A stretch of DNA of 64,000 nt from Pseudomonas viridiflava (GTDB lineage: Bacteria; Pseudomonadota; Gammaproteobacteria; Pseudomonadales; Pseudomonadaceae), in the NCBI RefSeq assembly GCF_900585905.1, contig NZ_UTVH01000095.1:682001-746000 (forward strand), read 5' to 3'. Positions within the stretch are counted from its first letter, which is position 1. The number at the start of each line of letters is the position of its first letter. The translations under genes were made by a program, and so were the position numbers. The notes below the pieces were generated by a model that worked only from the letters and a program-made list of their open reading frames with translations, ran no database searches and was not told the origin of the DNA. Shown here in pieces: positions 27,046-35,822 of this stretch.

Positions 27046-27492
27046 AAGTCCCACCTCGGGCGTGTTCGGGATCTGTGAACGATCCCTGTAGGAGCGAACT
27101 TGTTCGCGAAGCGATCTCCCGGTGGATGCAGGTCCATCGTCTCGGCAACAAGTTGGCTCCTACAGGTCCGGGGATGGAGGAAAGTCAGAATGCTATGCCC
27201 CCGAACGTCCCACGTCGGGTGTGTTCGGGATCTGTGAACGATCCCCTGTAGGAGCGAACTTGTTCGCGAAGCGATCTCCCGGTGGATGCAGGTCCATCGT
27301 CTCGCCAACAAGTTGGCTCCTACAGGTCCGGGGATGGAGGAAAGTCAGAATGCTGTGCCCCCGAACGTCCCACGTCGGGTGTGTTCGGGATCTGTGAACG
27401 ATCCCCTGTAGGAGCGAACTTGTTCGCGAAGCGATCTCCCGGTGGATGCAGGCCCATCGTCTCACCAACAAGTTGGCTCCTACAGGTCGGGG
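27046..27492. repeat. 160-bp tandem repeat, 2.8 copies, between pdtA and the DING gene
   Basis: GTCCCAC recurs at 27046, 27206 and 27366, and CTGTAGGAGCGAACTTGTTC at the same 160-bp period. Copies are more than 95 percent alike, so the array is young. Each copy holds an inverted REP pair: GTAGGAGCGAACTTGTTCGC and, about 70 bp later, CAACAAGTTGGCTCCTACAG. It lies upstream of the pdtA promoter and downstream of the DING-gene terminator. The array gives open frames on both strands that show no gene-like start sites. Confidence 0.9.
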
Positions 27493-27504
27493 AAAACTGA
27501 AAAT

Positions 27505-27540
27505 AAAAAACCGGCGGTAGCCAAGGGCTACCGCCGGTTT
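27505..27540 (-). terminator. Intrinsic terminator of the DING-like gene
   Basis: CCGGCGGTAGCC and GGCTACCGCCGG (plus strand 27511-27537) form a 12-bp stem with a 3-nt loop. On the minus strand it is followed by TTTTTTATTTT (27510-27500). It starts about 30 nt after the gene's stop codon. Confidence 0.92.
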
Positions 27541-27567
27541 TAGTTGCAGGTCACTAAACCACGAGGG

Positions 27568-28665
27568 TTATGGGCGACCGATGTTGTTGCAAGTGCTGGT
27601 GTCGCCGATGGCGAAGGCGTTAGCGTTCAGGAATGCGCCCCGGACTGCTGCTTTCCATTGGCTGGTCAGAGGGATGAAATCGTGAGCGGCGATCAGAGAA
27701 TCATTATTAGCAGAAACAGCGTAGTGCTTAGTCAGAAAGCTACGCAGATCAGTAGTTACTTTCGCATCGGTGTAGCACTGGCCCACTTCCAGGAAAGTGT
27801 AGGCAACCAGGCTGTAACCGGAAGTTGGGTTAGCCAGCACAGGCGCCCAGTTGGCTGGATTGCTACGAGCAGCGCCGGTTGGGGGAAGGATTGTGCTCAG
27901 GGCGGTCGTAACGTTGCCTACGGTTGGCAGCAAGCCATTGACCTTGGCGACGACAGCGTTGGAAGCCGGGTTGACGGCGTCCGGGCTGACATAGCCGATG
28001 GCCCCTTCAGTGGCGGCTACAGTGGAAGCCATCGCTGCGCTGCCGTCTACCGCGATCCAGTTGGCAGGTTCAGCGCCAGTATTGGCCGTGGTGAAGGTGC
28101 TGTTGGTGGTGAACAGCGCCTTGCACTGGCTGTTCAGGTGGCGCGACAGAATCTCCGTCGTGCCGCTGCTGCCAGAGCGGTAAACCACACGGATCGGATT
28201 GGTGTCGGTAGTACCGAGCAAGGCTCCCCATGTTGTTACCTGGCCGGAGAAGACCTGGCAGAGTTGAGCACTCGTCAGGTTCAAGTTGGTGACGCCAGCT
28301 TTTTTGTACGGGATGGTGACCGAAGTACCTACCGACGGGATCTGAATCAGCGGACCCCAGGTGGCTTTTTTGGTGGCGTCGTAGTTGCTCAGTTCAGCGT
28401 CGCTCAGGATCGAGTCGCTGCCAGCGTAATTCACCGGCGAACCTGCAGTCAGGTTGAGCTTGGTGGCGTCATTGTTCAGGAAAGCTGCTTTGCCCGCACC
28501 GCTGCCCACGCCGACATAAGGGGCGAAGGTGGATGGACGGAATGCTGCGTCGTTGTACAGGTCCTGCGGCAGAGTGGCACCGCCACCGACTACAGCGGCC
28601 ATCGATTGAGCCGAAGCCATTGCGGCAACTACCAGGGAAGCTGCGATCATAGTGCGCTTAAACAT
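27568..28665 (-). CDS. Secreted PstS/DING-family phosphate-binding protein, likely Hxc substrate
   Basis: A 365-aa exported protein of the PstS-like DING group. These bind phosphate, and some members act as phosphatases. The signal peptide runs through MIAASLVVAAMASAQSMA. The mature start AVVGGGATLPQDLYN corresponds to the DINGGGATLP signature with a changed first triplet. Phosphate-site features include SGSSGTTEILSRHL. Four cysteines (QLCQVF, SQCKALF, GQCYTD, STCNN) can form two disulfides. The ATG at 28665 has AAGGAGA 8 nt upstream; the frame extends further back but without any start site. In P. aeruginosa the equivalents next to hxc (LapA and LapB, PA0688-PA0689) are exported by Hxc. Only one such gene is present here. 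A candidate Pho box lies about 145 nt upstream. Confidence 0.83.
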   Translation of the reverse strand: MFKRTMIAASLVVAAMASAQSMAAVVGGGATLPQDLYNDAAFRPSTFAPYVGVGSGAGKAAFLNNDATKLNLTAGSPVNYAGSDSILSDAELSNYDATKKATWGPLIQIPSVGTSVTIPYKKAGVTNLNLTSAQLCQVFSGQVTTWGALLGTTDTNPIRVVYRSGSSGTTEILSRHLNSQCKALFTTNSTFTTANTGAEPANWIAVDGSAAMASTVAATEGAIGYVSPDAVNPASNAVVAKVNGLLPTVGNVTTALSTILPPTGAARSNPANWAPVLANPTSGYSLVAYTFLEVGQCYTDAKVTTDLRSFLTKHYAVSANNDSLIAAHDFIPLTSQWKAAVRGAFLNANAFAIGDTSTCNNIGRP

Positions 28666-29089
28666 GAAGAATCTCCTTTCGTCGTGTTTTTGTACGTAGC
28701 TGAATACGTAGTGGGTTAACGCTTGCATGACGCCATGGCGCTCGCTCCATCGCCCTGAACCAGACGGTTTGCCGGGGTGAGACCATGGGTAAGAAGTTCG
28801 CAGCTTCTGGTGACAGATAAAGGAAAAAACCTCGGGAGGAAGGCATTGATTTTCAAAGAAATTCTCGGGTGTTTTAGCTGTATTTCTGTCATGTTTGCTG
28901 GCGTCGGCGAGATGTTTTTCAGGCTGTTTTTGGGAATCGGTCCGGAGCCCCCGGCCAGCGGTGATCGCGCTCGGCAGCGCCACCCGCGCATGACAGAACG
29001 AAGAACCCGAGCATTGCACTTTGATGACGTTGCGCTTGAGGCGCGGCGGAAAAAAGATTGCAGCTGCGCAACCCTGTCGAGGCCAGAAC
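28666..29089. promoter_or_regulatory. Upstream region of the DING-like gene with a candidate Pho box at 28810-28827
   Basis: On the minus strand TTTTCCT-TTAT-CTGTCAC (28827-28810) fits the two 7-bp half-sites of a PhoB box at 11 of 14 positions if the final C is allowed as a pyrimidine; the second half is nearly perfect. The site is 145 nt before the ATG at 28665. The remaining 424-bp region between the DING gene and the 3' end of hxcS has no gene-like frame. No clear terminator for hxcS was found. Phosphate control is expected from the P. aeruginosa locus. Confidence 0.5.
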
Positions 29090-30298
29090 CTACTGCACTA
29101 ATTGGTTGATCTCGATAATCGGCAGCAGCACCGCCATGACAATCACCAGTACCACGCCGCCCATGATCACGATCATCAATGGCTCCAGCAGTGCCGTCAT
29201 GCCCATGGCGCGCCGTTCGATATCCCGGGACAACGTCTGCGCTGCCCGCTCCAGCATGGGTGGCAGGGAGCCGGTTTTTTCGCCACTGGCGATCAGGTGA
29301 ATCAGCACCGGCGGGAATACCTTTTCTATCTTGAGCGCCGCCGCCAGGTTCACGCCTTCGCGCACCCGGGCGGTGGCGTCGCTGATGCTCAGGCTGAGGC
29401 GATCATTGGAGACGGTCTGCCCCGCCGCATCCAGCGCCCGCAGCAAGGGCACCCCTGCTCCGCCGAGAATCGCCAGGGTCGAGGCGAAGCGCGCCGTGTT
29501 GAGGCCCAGCACAAAACGGCCGATCAGCGGCAGGCGCAAGATGCGGTGATGCCAGCGCAGGCGTGCCGAAGGGTTGCGCAAATACAGACGCCAGGCCCAG
29601 AACGCCCCAGCCATGGCGGCAAAGCACACCACCCCCCAGGCGCGGATGAAGTCACTGGCGTTGAGCATCACCAGCGTCAGGCCGGGCAGATCCTGGCGCG
29701 CCTGGGAAAACGCGCTGACCACCTGGGGCACCACGTAGCTGAGCAGGAAGATGACGATGGCGATGGACACCAGCCCCACCACGCCGGGGTAGATGAACGC
29801 TGTGAGGATCTTGCCGCGCAAATTGTTTCGTTCCTCGATGTAATCGGCCAGCCGCTCCATGACCTGGGCCAGGTCACCGGACTCCTCGCCTGCGGCAATC
29901 AGCGCCCGGTAAATGGTGGGGAAATCCCGTGGCCGTGCGGCCAGTGCTTCGGCCAGGCGCATGCCGCCGCGCACATCGGCGCGTACGGCGCTCAGGGTCT
30001 GGGCAATGTGTTTGCGCTCGGCCTGCTCCACCGTGGCGCTGAGGGCTGCTTCCAGTGGCAGGCTGGCGCCCAGCAGGCTGGCCAGTTGCCGGGTGGCCCA
30101 GGCCAGGTCGTTGTCCGACAGTTTGGGGCTGAACATCGCGCCGCCGCTGTTCTGGCTGTTGCGCTCCTGCTCCACCAGCAAGGCGGTCAGGCCGCGGCCA
30201 CGCAACGACGCGAAGGCGCCGCTCTGGCTGTCGGCTTCTAGATGGCCCGATTCGATCTGGCCGAGGGCATCGGCGGCTTCGTAGCGATAGCGGTTCAT
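29090..30298 (-). CDS. hxcS: Type II secretion inner-membrane platform protein GspF (HxcS)
   Basis: A 402-aa polytopic inner-membrane protein that couples the GspE ATPase to the pseudopilus. It has two repeated cytoplasmic GspF domains (about 70-190 and 270-395; ARQLASLLGASLPLEAALSA and STLAILGGAGVPLLRALDAA). Three membrane helices follow the usual pattern: VGLVSIAIVIFLLSYVVPQV, then AWGVVCFAAMAGAFWAW, then MIVIMGGVVLVIVMAVLLPI near the C-terminus. The ATG overlaps the hxcR TGA (ATGA at 30296-30300), and it is the last gene of the hxcT-X-Y-Z-Q-R-S operon. Confidence 0.93.
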   Translation of the reverse strand: MNRYRYEAADALGQIESGHLEADSQSGAFASLRGRGLTALLVEQERNSQNSGGAMFSPKLSDNDLAWATRQLASLLGASLPLEAALSATVEQAERKHIAQTLSAVRADVRGGMRLAEALAARPRDFPTIYRALIAAGEESGDLAQVMERLADYIEERNNLRGKILTAFIYPGVVGLVSIAIVIFLLSYVVPQVVSAFSQARQDLPGLTLVMLNASDFIRAWGVVCFAAMAGAFWAWRLYLRNPSARLRWHHRILRLPLIGRFVLGLNTARFASTLAILGGAGVPLLRALDAAGQTVSNDRLSLSISDATARVREGVNLAAALKIEKVFPPVLIHLIASGEKTGSLPPMLERAAQTLSRDIERRAMGMTALLEPLMIVIMGGVVLVIVMAVLLPIIEINQLVQ

Positions 30299-31716
30299 CA
30301 GGCGTCCCGGGTGACGCGCAGGATTTCTTCAGGGGCGGTGGCACCGCTGCGCACCCAGCGCTCGCCGTCTTCGCGCATGCTCAACATCCCGGCACGCCGG
30401 GCCGCGCCGCGCAACGCCTGCTCCCCGGCGCCCTGATGGATCAGGCTGCGGATGTCGTCATCGATGCAGAACAGTTCATGAATACCGGTACGGCCGCTGT
30501 AACCGGTGTGGTTACAGGCTGCGCAGCCTGTGGGTCGCCAAGTGCCTGGCGCGGCCGGGTCCGCCTGTTTGCAGTGCACGCACAGGCGCCGCACCAGCCG
30601 CTGGGCCAGCACCCCGAGCATCGACGAAGCCAGCAGAAAAGGCTCGACACCCATGTCAATCAAACGGTTGACCGCCGACACCGAATCATTGGTGTGCAGC
30701 GTCGCCAGCACCAGGTGCCCGGTGAGGGACGCCTGCACCGCGATCTGCGCGGTTTCCAGGTCGCGGATCTCGCCGATCATGATGACGTCCGGATCCTGGC
30801 GCAGGATGGCGCGCAGGGCCAGGGCAAAGGTCATGTCGATCTTGGCGTTGACCTGAATCTGGCTGATGCCGGGCAAGTCGTACTCCACCGGATCTTCCAC
30901 GGTAAGAATATTGCTGGTGCTGGCATCCAGCCGCGCTAGCGCGGCATACAGGCTGGTGGTCTTGCCGCTGCCCGTGGGCCCGGTGACCAGAACGATGCCG
31001 TGGGGCTGGCGGATCAGGGTGTCGAGCCGCGCCAGCAGTTGCGCGTCCATGCCCAGGGTTTCCAGTTGCAGACGCCCGGCCTGTTTGTCCAGCAGACGCA
31101 TCACCACCCGCTCGCCATGCCCGGTGGGCACCGTGGACACCCGAATGTCAATGGGCCGCCCCGCCACGCGCAAGGCAATGCGTCCATCCTGGGGCAGGCG
31201 TTTTTCAGCGATATCGAGCTGGGCCATGATCTTGATCCGCGAGATCATCGCGCCATGCAGCGCCTTGCGCGGCGAAACCACATCGCGCAGGGTGCCGTCG
31301 ACCCGGTAACGCACCACCGAATGGCTTTCATACGGCTCGATGTGAATGTCGCTGGCCTCGTCCCGCGCCGCCTGGGTCAGCAGCGCGTTGATCATGCGGA
31401 TCACCGGGGCGCCGTCCTGGGTGTCCAGCAGGTCGGTGATTTCCGGCATATCCTGCATCAGCCGGTCGAGATCGACTTCGTTTTCTGCCGCACCGACCAC
31501 GGCCGCCGCGCTGCCGGTATCCGCGTAGGCGCTGGCCAGCAGGCCTTCTATCTCCTCCTCGCGCACCCGCTCCAGGCGCGCCGGGCCAAACTGGCGCCGC
31601 GCTTCGCTGATGGACCAGCCGGGTGTGGACGGACACACCGTCAACACCGCGCCCTCTTCACCCAGGCGCAGCAGGATGCGCTGCGACTTGGCCCAGGCGT
31701 ACGGCAGCGCGCTCAT
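30298..31716 (-). CDS. hxcR: Type II secretion ATPase GspE (HxcR)
   Basis: A 472-aa cytoplasmic AAA-type ATPase that powers pseudopilus assembly. The N1E/N2E region leads to the core with Walker A GPTGSGKTTS at 245-254, the Asp box (TVEDPVEY), and Walker B/His boxes (DPDVIMIGEIRD, LTGHLVLATLHTND). A tetracysteine zinc-binding CVHC/CAAC pair is at 379-382 and 398-401. All catalytic motifs are intact. Translation is coupled on both sides by ATGA overlaps with hxcQ and hxcS. The N-terminal domain that docks on GspL is shorter than in Xcp-type GspE. Confidence 0.94.
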   Translation of the reverse strand: MSALPYAWAKSQRILLRLGEEGAVLTVCPSTPGWSISEARRQFGPARLERVREEEIEGLLASAYADTGSAAAVVGAAENEVDLDRLMQDMPEITDLLDTQDGAPVIRMINALLTQAARDEASDIHIEPYESHSVVRYRVDGTLRDVVSPRKALHGAMISRIKIMAQLDIAEKRLPQDGRIALRVAGRPIDIRVSTVPTGHGERVVMRLLDKQAGRLQLETLGMDAQLLARLDTLIRQPHGIVLVTGPTGSGKTTSLYAALARLDASTSNILTVEDPVEYDLPGISQIQVNAKIDMTFALALRAILRQDPDVIMIGEIRDLETAQIAVQASLTGHLVLATLHTNDSVSAVNRLIDMGVEPFLLASSMLGVLAQRLVRRLCVHCKQADPAAPGTWRPTGCAACNHTGYSGRTGIHELFCIDDDIRSLIHQGAGEQALRGAARRAGMLSMREDGERWVRSGATAPEEILRVTRDA

Positions 31717-34094
31717 CAGGGCACCTCGTTGGCAGGGACCGGCACGGCGCGCATCGGCGCCCGGGGCATTTGCCGCACGGCCGGGCGCGAGCCAGGTATC
31801 GCCTGCTCCACGGAGGGCAACTGCGGCGCCTGCATGTCGGGCATGGCCCAGCTGCGTTCAGGCTGCAGACTGCCCTGGGCGCGGCGCATGAATTCGTAGC
31901 GGTTGAGGGTGATGCTGCGCCCGGCGCCGCTGTCGCGAATGATGTACGGGCGCAGGAACACCATCAGGTTGGTCTTGTTGATCGCCCGGCGCTCGTTGCG
32001 AAACAGCGCGCCGATGCCCGGCAGGCTCGACAGCCACGGCACGCCTTCGTTGCTCTGGCTGTAGCCATCCTGCAGTAACCCGCCGAGGACCATGATCTGG
32101 CCGTCGTCCAGCAGAATACTGGTGTCAATCGCGCGTTTGTTGGTGACCGTGCCTGCGGTGTTGGAGGCGCGCTCGTCAACGCTGCTGACTTCCTGATAAA
32201 TATCAAGCTTGACCGTGCCGCCTTCGGATATCTGCGGGCGGACATTGAGCTTGAGACCGACGTCTTCGCGCTGAACGGTCTGGAACGGGTTCTGGCTGTC
32301 GCCGCCGCCTCCGGTCACGTAGCTGCCGCTGACAAACGGAATGGTCTGGCCGACGAAGATGCTCGCCGCTTCGTTGTCCAGGGTCAGCAGGTTGGGCGTG
32401 GACAGCACATTGGTGCCGCCTTTGCTCTTCAGCGCTCGGGCCAGAACCTTGAGGTCGAGGATCTTGCCGATGCCAGGCACATCCACCGTGCCTTTGACCA
32501 CGCCGAGGCTGAGGCCGCCGGGCAGCACGTCAATGCTGTTGGCGGCGCTGGTGTTGAGCCCGGTGCCACCCAGGTTGACCCCGCCAATGACGCCGCTGCC
32601 GGCGAGATTGCCTGCCTGCCACTGAATGCCGAACTCGTTGGAGTCGTCTTCGCTGACTTCCACGATCAGGCTCTCGATCACCACCTGGGCTCGACGCTGG
32701 TCCAGCAGGTCGATGACTTCGCGCAGGTTGCGATACAGCGGGTCCGGCGCCGAAATCAACAGTGTGTTGGTGGTGGCGTCGGCCTGAATGGTAACGCCGC
32801 CTGCGCTGAACGCCCCTCCCTGCTCGCCACCTGAACCCGCCTGGCTGGCGGCGCTGCTGGCGCCTTTGGCCATGCCGGGGCTGCCGTTGGCGCTGTTGCC
32901 GTTGCTGCCTTGGGTGGTCAGCGGGCTTTGCGTGTTGTTCTGCCCCGACGTGCTGCTGCCTGCGCCCATACTGCCCATGCTGCTCAGTTTGGCCCGGGAG
33001 CCGTCACTGTCGCCGCTCTCGCTTTCCCCGGTCAAAAGGCCGCGCAGGGCTTGCGCCAGTTTGCTCGCCTGGGCATTGCGCAGGTACACCACGTGCAGGT
33101 TGCTGGGGTTGTTTTGCGCGTTGTCGAGTTTGTAGATCAGGTTGCGCGCCAGTTCGGTGCGCTCCGGGCTGCCCGCGCGGACGATGATCGAGTTGGAGCG
33201 CGGATCGCCGACCACGATGATTTTCTGCGTGGCGTCGGCGCCGGGGGTCTCCAGCAGGTCCGAGACCATGGCCGCGATGTCGACGGCAATCCCGTTCTGC
33301 ACCGCCACCACGTCAGTGTCGATGGCGCTGGGGGTGTCGATCCCGGCGATGATCGAGGCCACGCGCTGCAGGTTTTCCGCATAGTCGGTGACCACCACCG
33401 TGTTGTTGCCGGGATAGGCAGTGATCGGGTTATTGGGCGACACAATGGGCCGCAACACGGCAATCATGTTCACCGCGTTTTCGTATTGCAGGCGAAAGGT
33501 GCGCGTCAGCAGGCCGTTGCCCGCCGGTTTGTCAGCACTGTAGATAGGCCCGCCGAGGAGTTTGGCGTCCGCCTCCGGCACCACCTGGCTGACGCCGCCG
33601 ACGTCCACCACGCTGAAACCCTGCATGCGCAAAGCCGACAGCAGCATGGCGTAGGCCTGATGCGCAGGCACCGTGCCTTCCGAAACCAGGGTCAGCGTGC
33701 CTTTGACCCTTGGGTCGATGAGGAACTGCTGGCCGGTGGAACGCGACAAGGCGCGCACCACCGCCGCGATGTCGGTGTCGACGAAATTCAGCTGCACCGG
33801 TTGATCGCCCAGCGGGTTGCGCGTGGCCGCACTGCCTGCGGGGCTGGCAGCTGCCCGTGCCGGCGAGCTGATGCGGTGCGGCGGATTCGGTGCTTTTTCG
33901 ATGCGTGCCTGGACGCGCTGGCGGTCGGCCACGTCATCGCCGCTGCGCTGGGTATTGGCCAGCGGCCGCCCCAGTTCGCTGTCAACCAACAGAGACGCTG
34001 GCGGCGGCGTGCTGCTGCAGGCGCTCAAGGCCAGCAGCAACAACGGCGTCGCCAGGCGACAGTTACGGCGGTAGTACGACAGTGAGCCCTTCAT
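31716..34094 (-). CDS. hxcQ: Type II secretion secretin GspD (HxcQ), lipoprotein type
   Basis: A 792-aa outer-membrane secretin channel. The signal peptide has a lipobox LALSAC with Cys26, followed by SSTPPP, so the secretin is itself a lipoprotein. In P. aeruginosa HxcQ this lipid directs self-piloting without a pilotin, and no pilotin gene is seen here. N0-N3 domains follow (PVQLNFVDTDIAAVVRALSR for N0; TRTFRLQYENAVNMIAVLRP, VVYLRNAQASKLAQALRGLL). The secretin core holds VPGIGKILDLKVLARALKSK and LLTLDNEAASIFVGQTIPFV. A Gly/Ser-rich linker (about 385-430) sits in N3. The ATG overlaps the hxcZ stop and the stop overlaps the hxcR start. Confidence 0.94.
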   Translation of the reverse strand: MKGSLSYYRRNCRLATPLLLLALSACSSTPPPASLLVDSELGRPLANTQRSGDDVADRQRVQARIEKAPNPPHRISSPARAAASPAGSAATRNPLGDQPVQLNFVDTDIAAVVRALSRSTGQQFLIDPRVKGTLTLVSEGTVPAHQAYAMLLSALRMQGFSVVDVGGVSQVVPEADAKLLGGPIYSADKPAGNGLLTRTFRLQYENAVNMIAVLRPIVSPNNPITAYPGNNTVVVTDYAENLQRVASIIAGIDTPSAIDTDVVAVQNGIAVDIAAMVSDLLETPGADATQKIIVVGDPRSNSIIVRAGSPERTELARNLIYKLDNAQNNPSNLHVVYLRNAQASKLAQALRGLLTGESESGDSDGSRAKLSSMGSMGAGSSTSGQNNTQSPLTTQGSNGNSANGSPGMAKGASSAASQAGSGGEQGGAFSAGGVTIQADATTNTLLISAPDPLYRNLREVIDLLDQRRAQVVIESLIVEVSEDDSNEFGIQWQAGNLAGSGVIGGVNLGGTGLNTSAANSIDVLPGGLSLGVVKGTVDVPGIGKILDLKVLARALKSKGGTNVLSTPNLLTLDNEAASIFVGQTIPFVSGSYVTGGGGDSQNPFQTVQREDVGLKLNVRPQISEGGTVKLDIYQEVSSVDERASNTAGTVTNKRAIDTSILLDDGQIMVLGGLLQDGYSQSNEGVPWLSSLPGIGALFRNERRAINKTNLMVFLRPYIIRDSGAGRSITLNRYEFMRRAQGSLQPERSWAMPDMQAPQLPSVEQAIPGSRPAVRQMPRAPMRAVPVPANEVP

Positions 34095-34657
34095 GAAGCT
34101 TCCTTAGCGACTGGCGCCTGGTTCATGCGTACGGTTCCGGACAATGTGCCTGATGCGTCATCGGCCTCGGCAGTGCCTGCGCGTTGCAGGCTTGCCTCGA
34201 CCACTTCCATGGAAAACTGCCCAAGGCTGCCCAGCAGCACGCCAATTGCCGCGTCTGCCGGGGCCGTCTCAAAGGTCAGCGACCAACTGCCGGGGGCTGC
34301 GTCGGTCGGTGGCTGAAGCTGGTAATGGCCGCTAAGGCCTGCGGTGTCGAGGGTCTCGCGCAAGGCCTGTTCGATACCGGCGCTGTTGGCCGGGGCCGAA
34401 ACGGCGGCGATATCCTGCAGCAGCGTATTCAGAGTCTGGGTTTGCGTGCGCAGCTTGGGTGTTTCGCTCTGCCAGTAATCGAGCTTCTTCAGTGGCGGCT
34501 GGATCAGCAGCAACCAGAGCAACAGGCCGCCCAGCACCACAGCAGTGCCCAGCACCATGTGCCGTTCGCGAGGTGCCAGGCCGGTCCAGAAAGCCTGGCT
34601 GCGCACCGCAAACAGCCGCCAACGCGCGCGCTGGGCGCCGAACAGGGGCTTATTCAT
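34091..34657 (-). CDS. hxcZ: Type II secretion protein GspM (HxcZ)
   Basis: A 188-aa bitopic inner-membrane protein that pairs with GspL. It has a short basic cytoplasmic start, a membrane helix (VLGTAVVLGGLLLWLLLIQP, about residues 34-53), a periplasmic coiled region (KLRTQTQTLNTLLQDIAAVS) and a ferredoxin-like domain ending VRMNQAPVAKEAS. The ATG at 34657 sits 8 nt inside the hxcY 3' end and is preferred to upstream in-frame starts that would run far into hxcY. Sequence conservation in this family is low; assignment rests on topology, size and place in the operon. Confidence 0.88.
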   Translation of the reverse strand: MNKPLFGAQRARWRLFAVRSQAFWTGLAPRERHMVLGTAVVLGGLLLWLLLIQPPLKKLDYWQSETPKLRTQTQTLNTLLQDIAAVSAPANSAGIEQALRETLDTAGLSGHYQLQPPTDAAPGSWSLTFETAPADAAIGVLLGSLGQFSMEVVEASLQRAGTAEADDASGTLSGTVRMNQAPVAKEAS

Positions 34658-35822
34658 CGTCAGTTTCCACAGCGGCCTGGCTCTCCTGGCCCAGTGCGGG
34701 CGCAGTGCGCAGAGTCCAGCCACCGGCAGTGGCGCTGGCCGCGACGCCGACCTGGGCCAGGGTTGCCTGCCAGCCGTCATCAGGGGCCTTGCGCGAGTCT
34801 GGCAAGAGCTTGAGTTGCAGCTCGCCGTCGGTGAATGTCAGCGTCTGCACGCGCCCGCTCATGAACGGCATGGCGTTGCCCGCCTGCTGCAACAGATGGT
34901 TGAACACCCGGCTGGTGTCCTGCGCTGCGCCGCTCTGGCGGGCCGCAATCTGCTGCCGGGCCTGCTGCAACGGGTTGAGAATCACCGGCAATTCGGGGAA
35001 TGCTTGCTTAACCCGCTCGCTCAGCGCGGCCTTGAGTTGCTGACCCTGAGCGGCTTCGCGGGCGGCGTAAATATTCAGGCCTGCAGTCCAGATCAGCAGC
35101 GCCAATGCCGAAGCGACCAAGGCTTTGCCCCACCCACCCCGCGCGGCACGGGTTATCTGAATACCGCCCTGCAAGCCCCACTCAGGTGCCGGCCCAGTCC
35201 AGCGTGCAGTTGCCGGTAACGCATTGGCCAGCATCGCGGCGGGCGCTTCGCCAACCCACTGTAACGACGTGCCTTGGGCCATCAGGTCACTCAGCATCTC
35301 GTCGGCCATGGGGTGAACCGAAGCGCTGTGCACGCTGTGCCTGACCAGTAGATAATCAGCCTGCCGCAGCACCATTGCCGAACCCTCGGCGCCAACGGGT
35401 AGCGCATACCCCGCAGGATAGAGGCCGCGCAGCTTGAGCTGTGCCTGGCGCAGTAACTGGCCCAGGTGCTGAAGTGATGCACGCGGCAGCCAGGCAATCT
35501 GCACCCGGCCCTGACTGTCGCGCGGGCTGTGGGCCACGTGCATCTGCTCGCTGTTGCCGAGGATCAGCGCCTGGGCGGCGCAGCCCACCGCCGCGCTGAC
35601 TTTCGCCGCAGGCAGCAGCGGCAATTCCATGCTGGTCGCCACGCTGTCCTCGGGGTGCAGGTAACATTCCAGCGCATCTATCTTGCCCACAGCGCCCAAC
35701 TGCAACAGTTTGGCCTGCCCTTCGTGCTCCACCTGGCCGCTACGGTCCAGCCAGGCAAACGCCACTAGGCTGTCAGCATTCAGCGTGGCCAATGGCGGCA
35801 AGGCAACGCGCAAGCGGCTCAC
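34650..35822 (-). CDS. hxcY: Type II secretion protein GspL (HxcY)
   Basis: A 390-aa bitopic protein linking GspE to the periplasm. The cytoplasmic actin-like domain is at about 1-235 (RVALPPLATLNADSLVAFAW; CYLHPEDSVATSMELPLLPA). A membrane helix follows (LVASALALLIWTAGLNIYAA, about 243-262), then a periplasmic GspL C-terminal domain (AFPELPVILNPLQQARQQIA; VQTLTFTDGELQLKLLP). It starts with GTG at 35822, overlapping the hxcX TGA as GTGA, and its TAA overlaps the start of hxcZ. Confidence 0.9.
   Translation of the reverse strand: MSRLRVALPPLATLNADSLVAFAWLDRSGQVEHEGQAKLLQLGAVGKIDALECYLHPEDSVATSMELPLLPAAKVSAAVGCAAQALILGNSEQMHVAHSPRDSQGRVQIAWLPRASLQHLGQLLRQAQLKLRGLYPAGYALPVGAEGSAMVLRQADYLLVRHSVHSASVHPMADEMLSDLMAQGTSLQWVGEAPAAMLANALPATARWTGPAPEWGLQGGIQITRAARGGWGKALVASALALLIWTAGLNIYAAREAAQGQQLKAALSERVKQAFPELPVILNPLQQARQQIAARQSGAAQDTSRVFNHLLQQAGNAMPFMSGRVQTLTFTDGELQLKLLPDSRKAPDDGWQATLAQVGVAASATAGGWTLRTAPALGQESQAAVETDDE

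Noticed and set aside
25373..27091. A 572-codon plus-strand frame opposite the start of pdtA
   Set aside because: It is the complement of the regular beta-helix repeats and runs across the pdtA promoter and signal peptide region; no protein family features.
27033..27500. Possible CRISPR array at 27 kb
   Set aside because: The 160-bp units are identical throughout, without short repeats alternating with unique spacers, and there are no cas genes.
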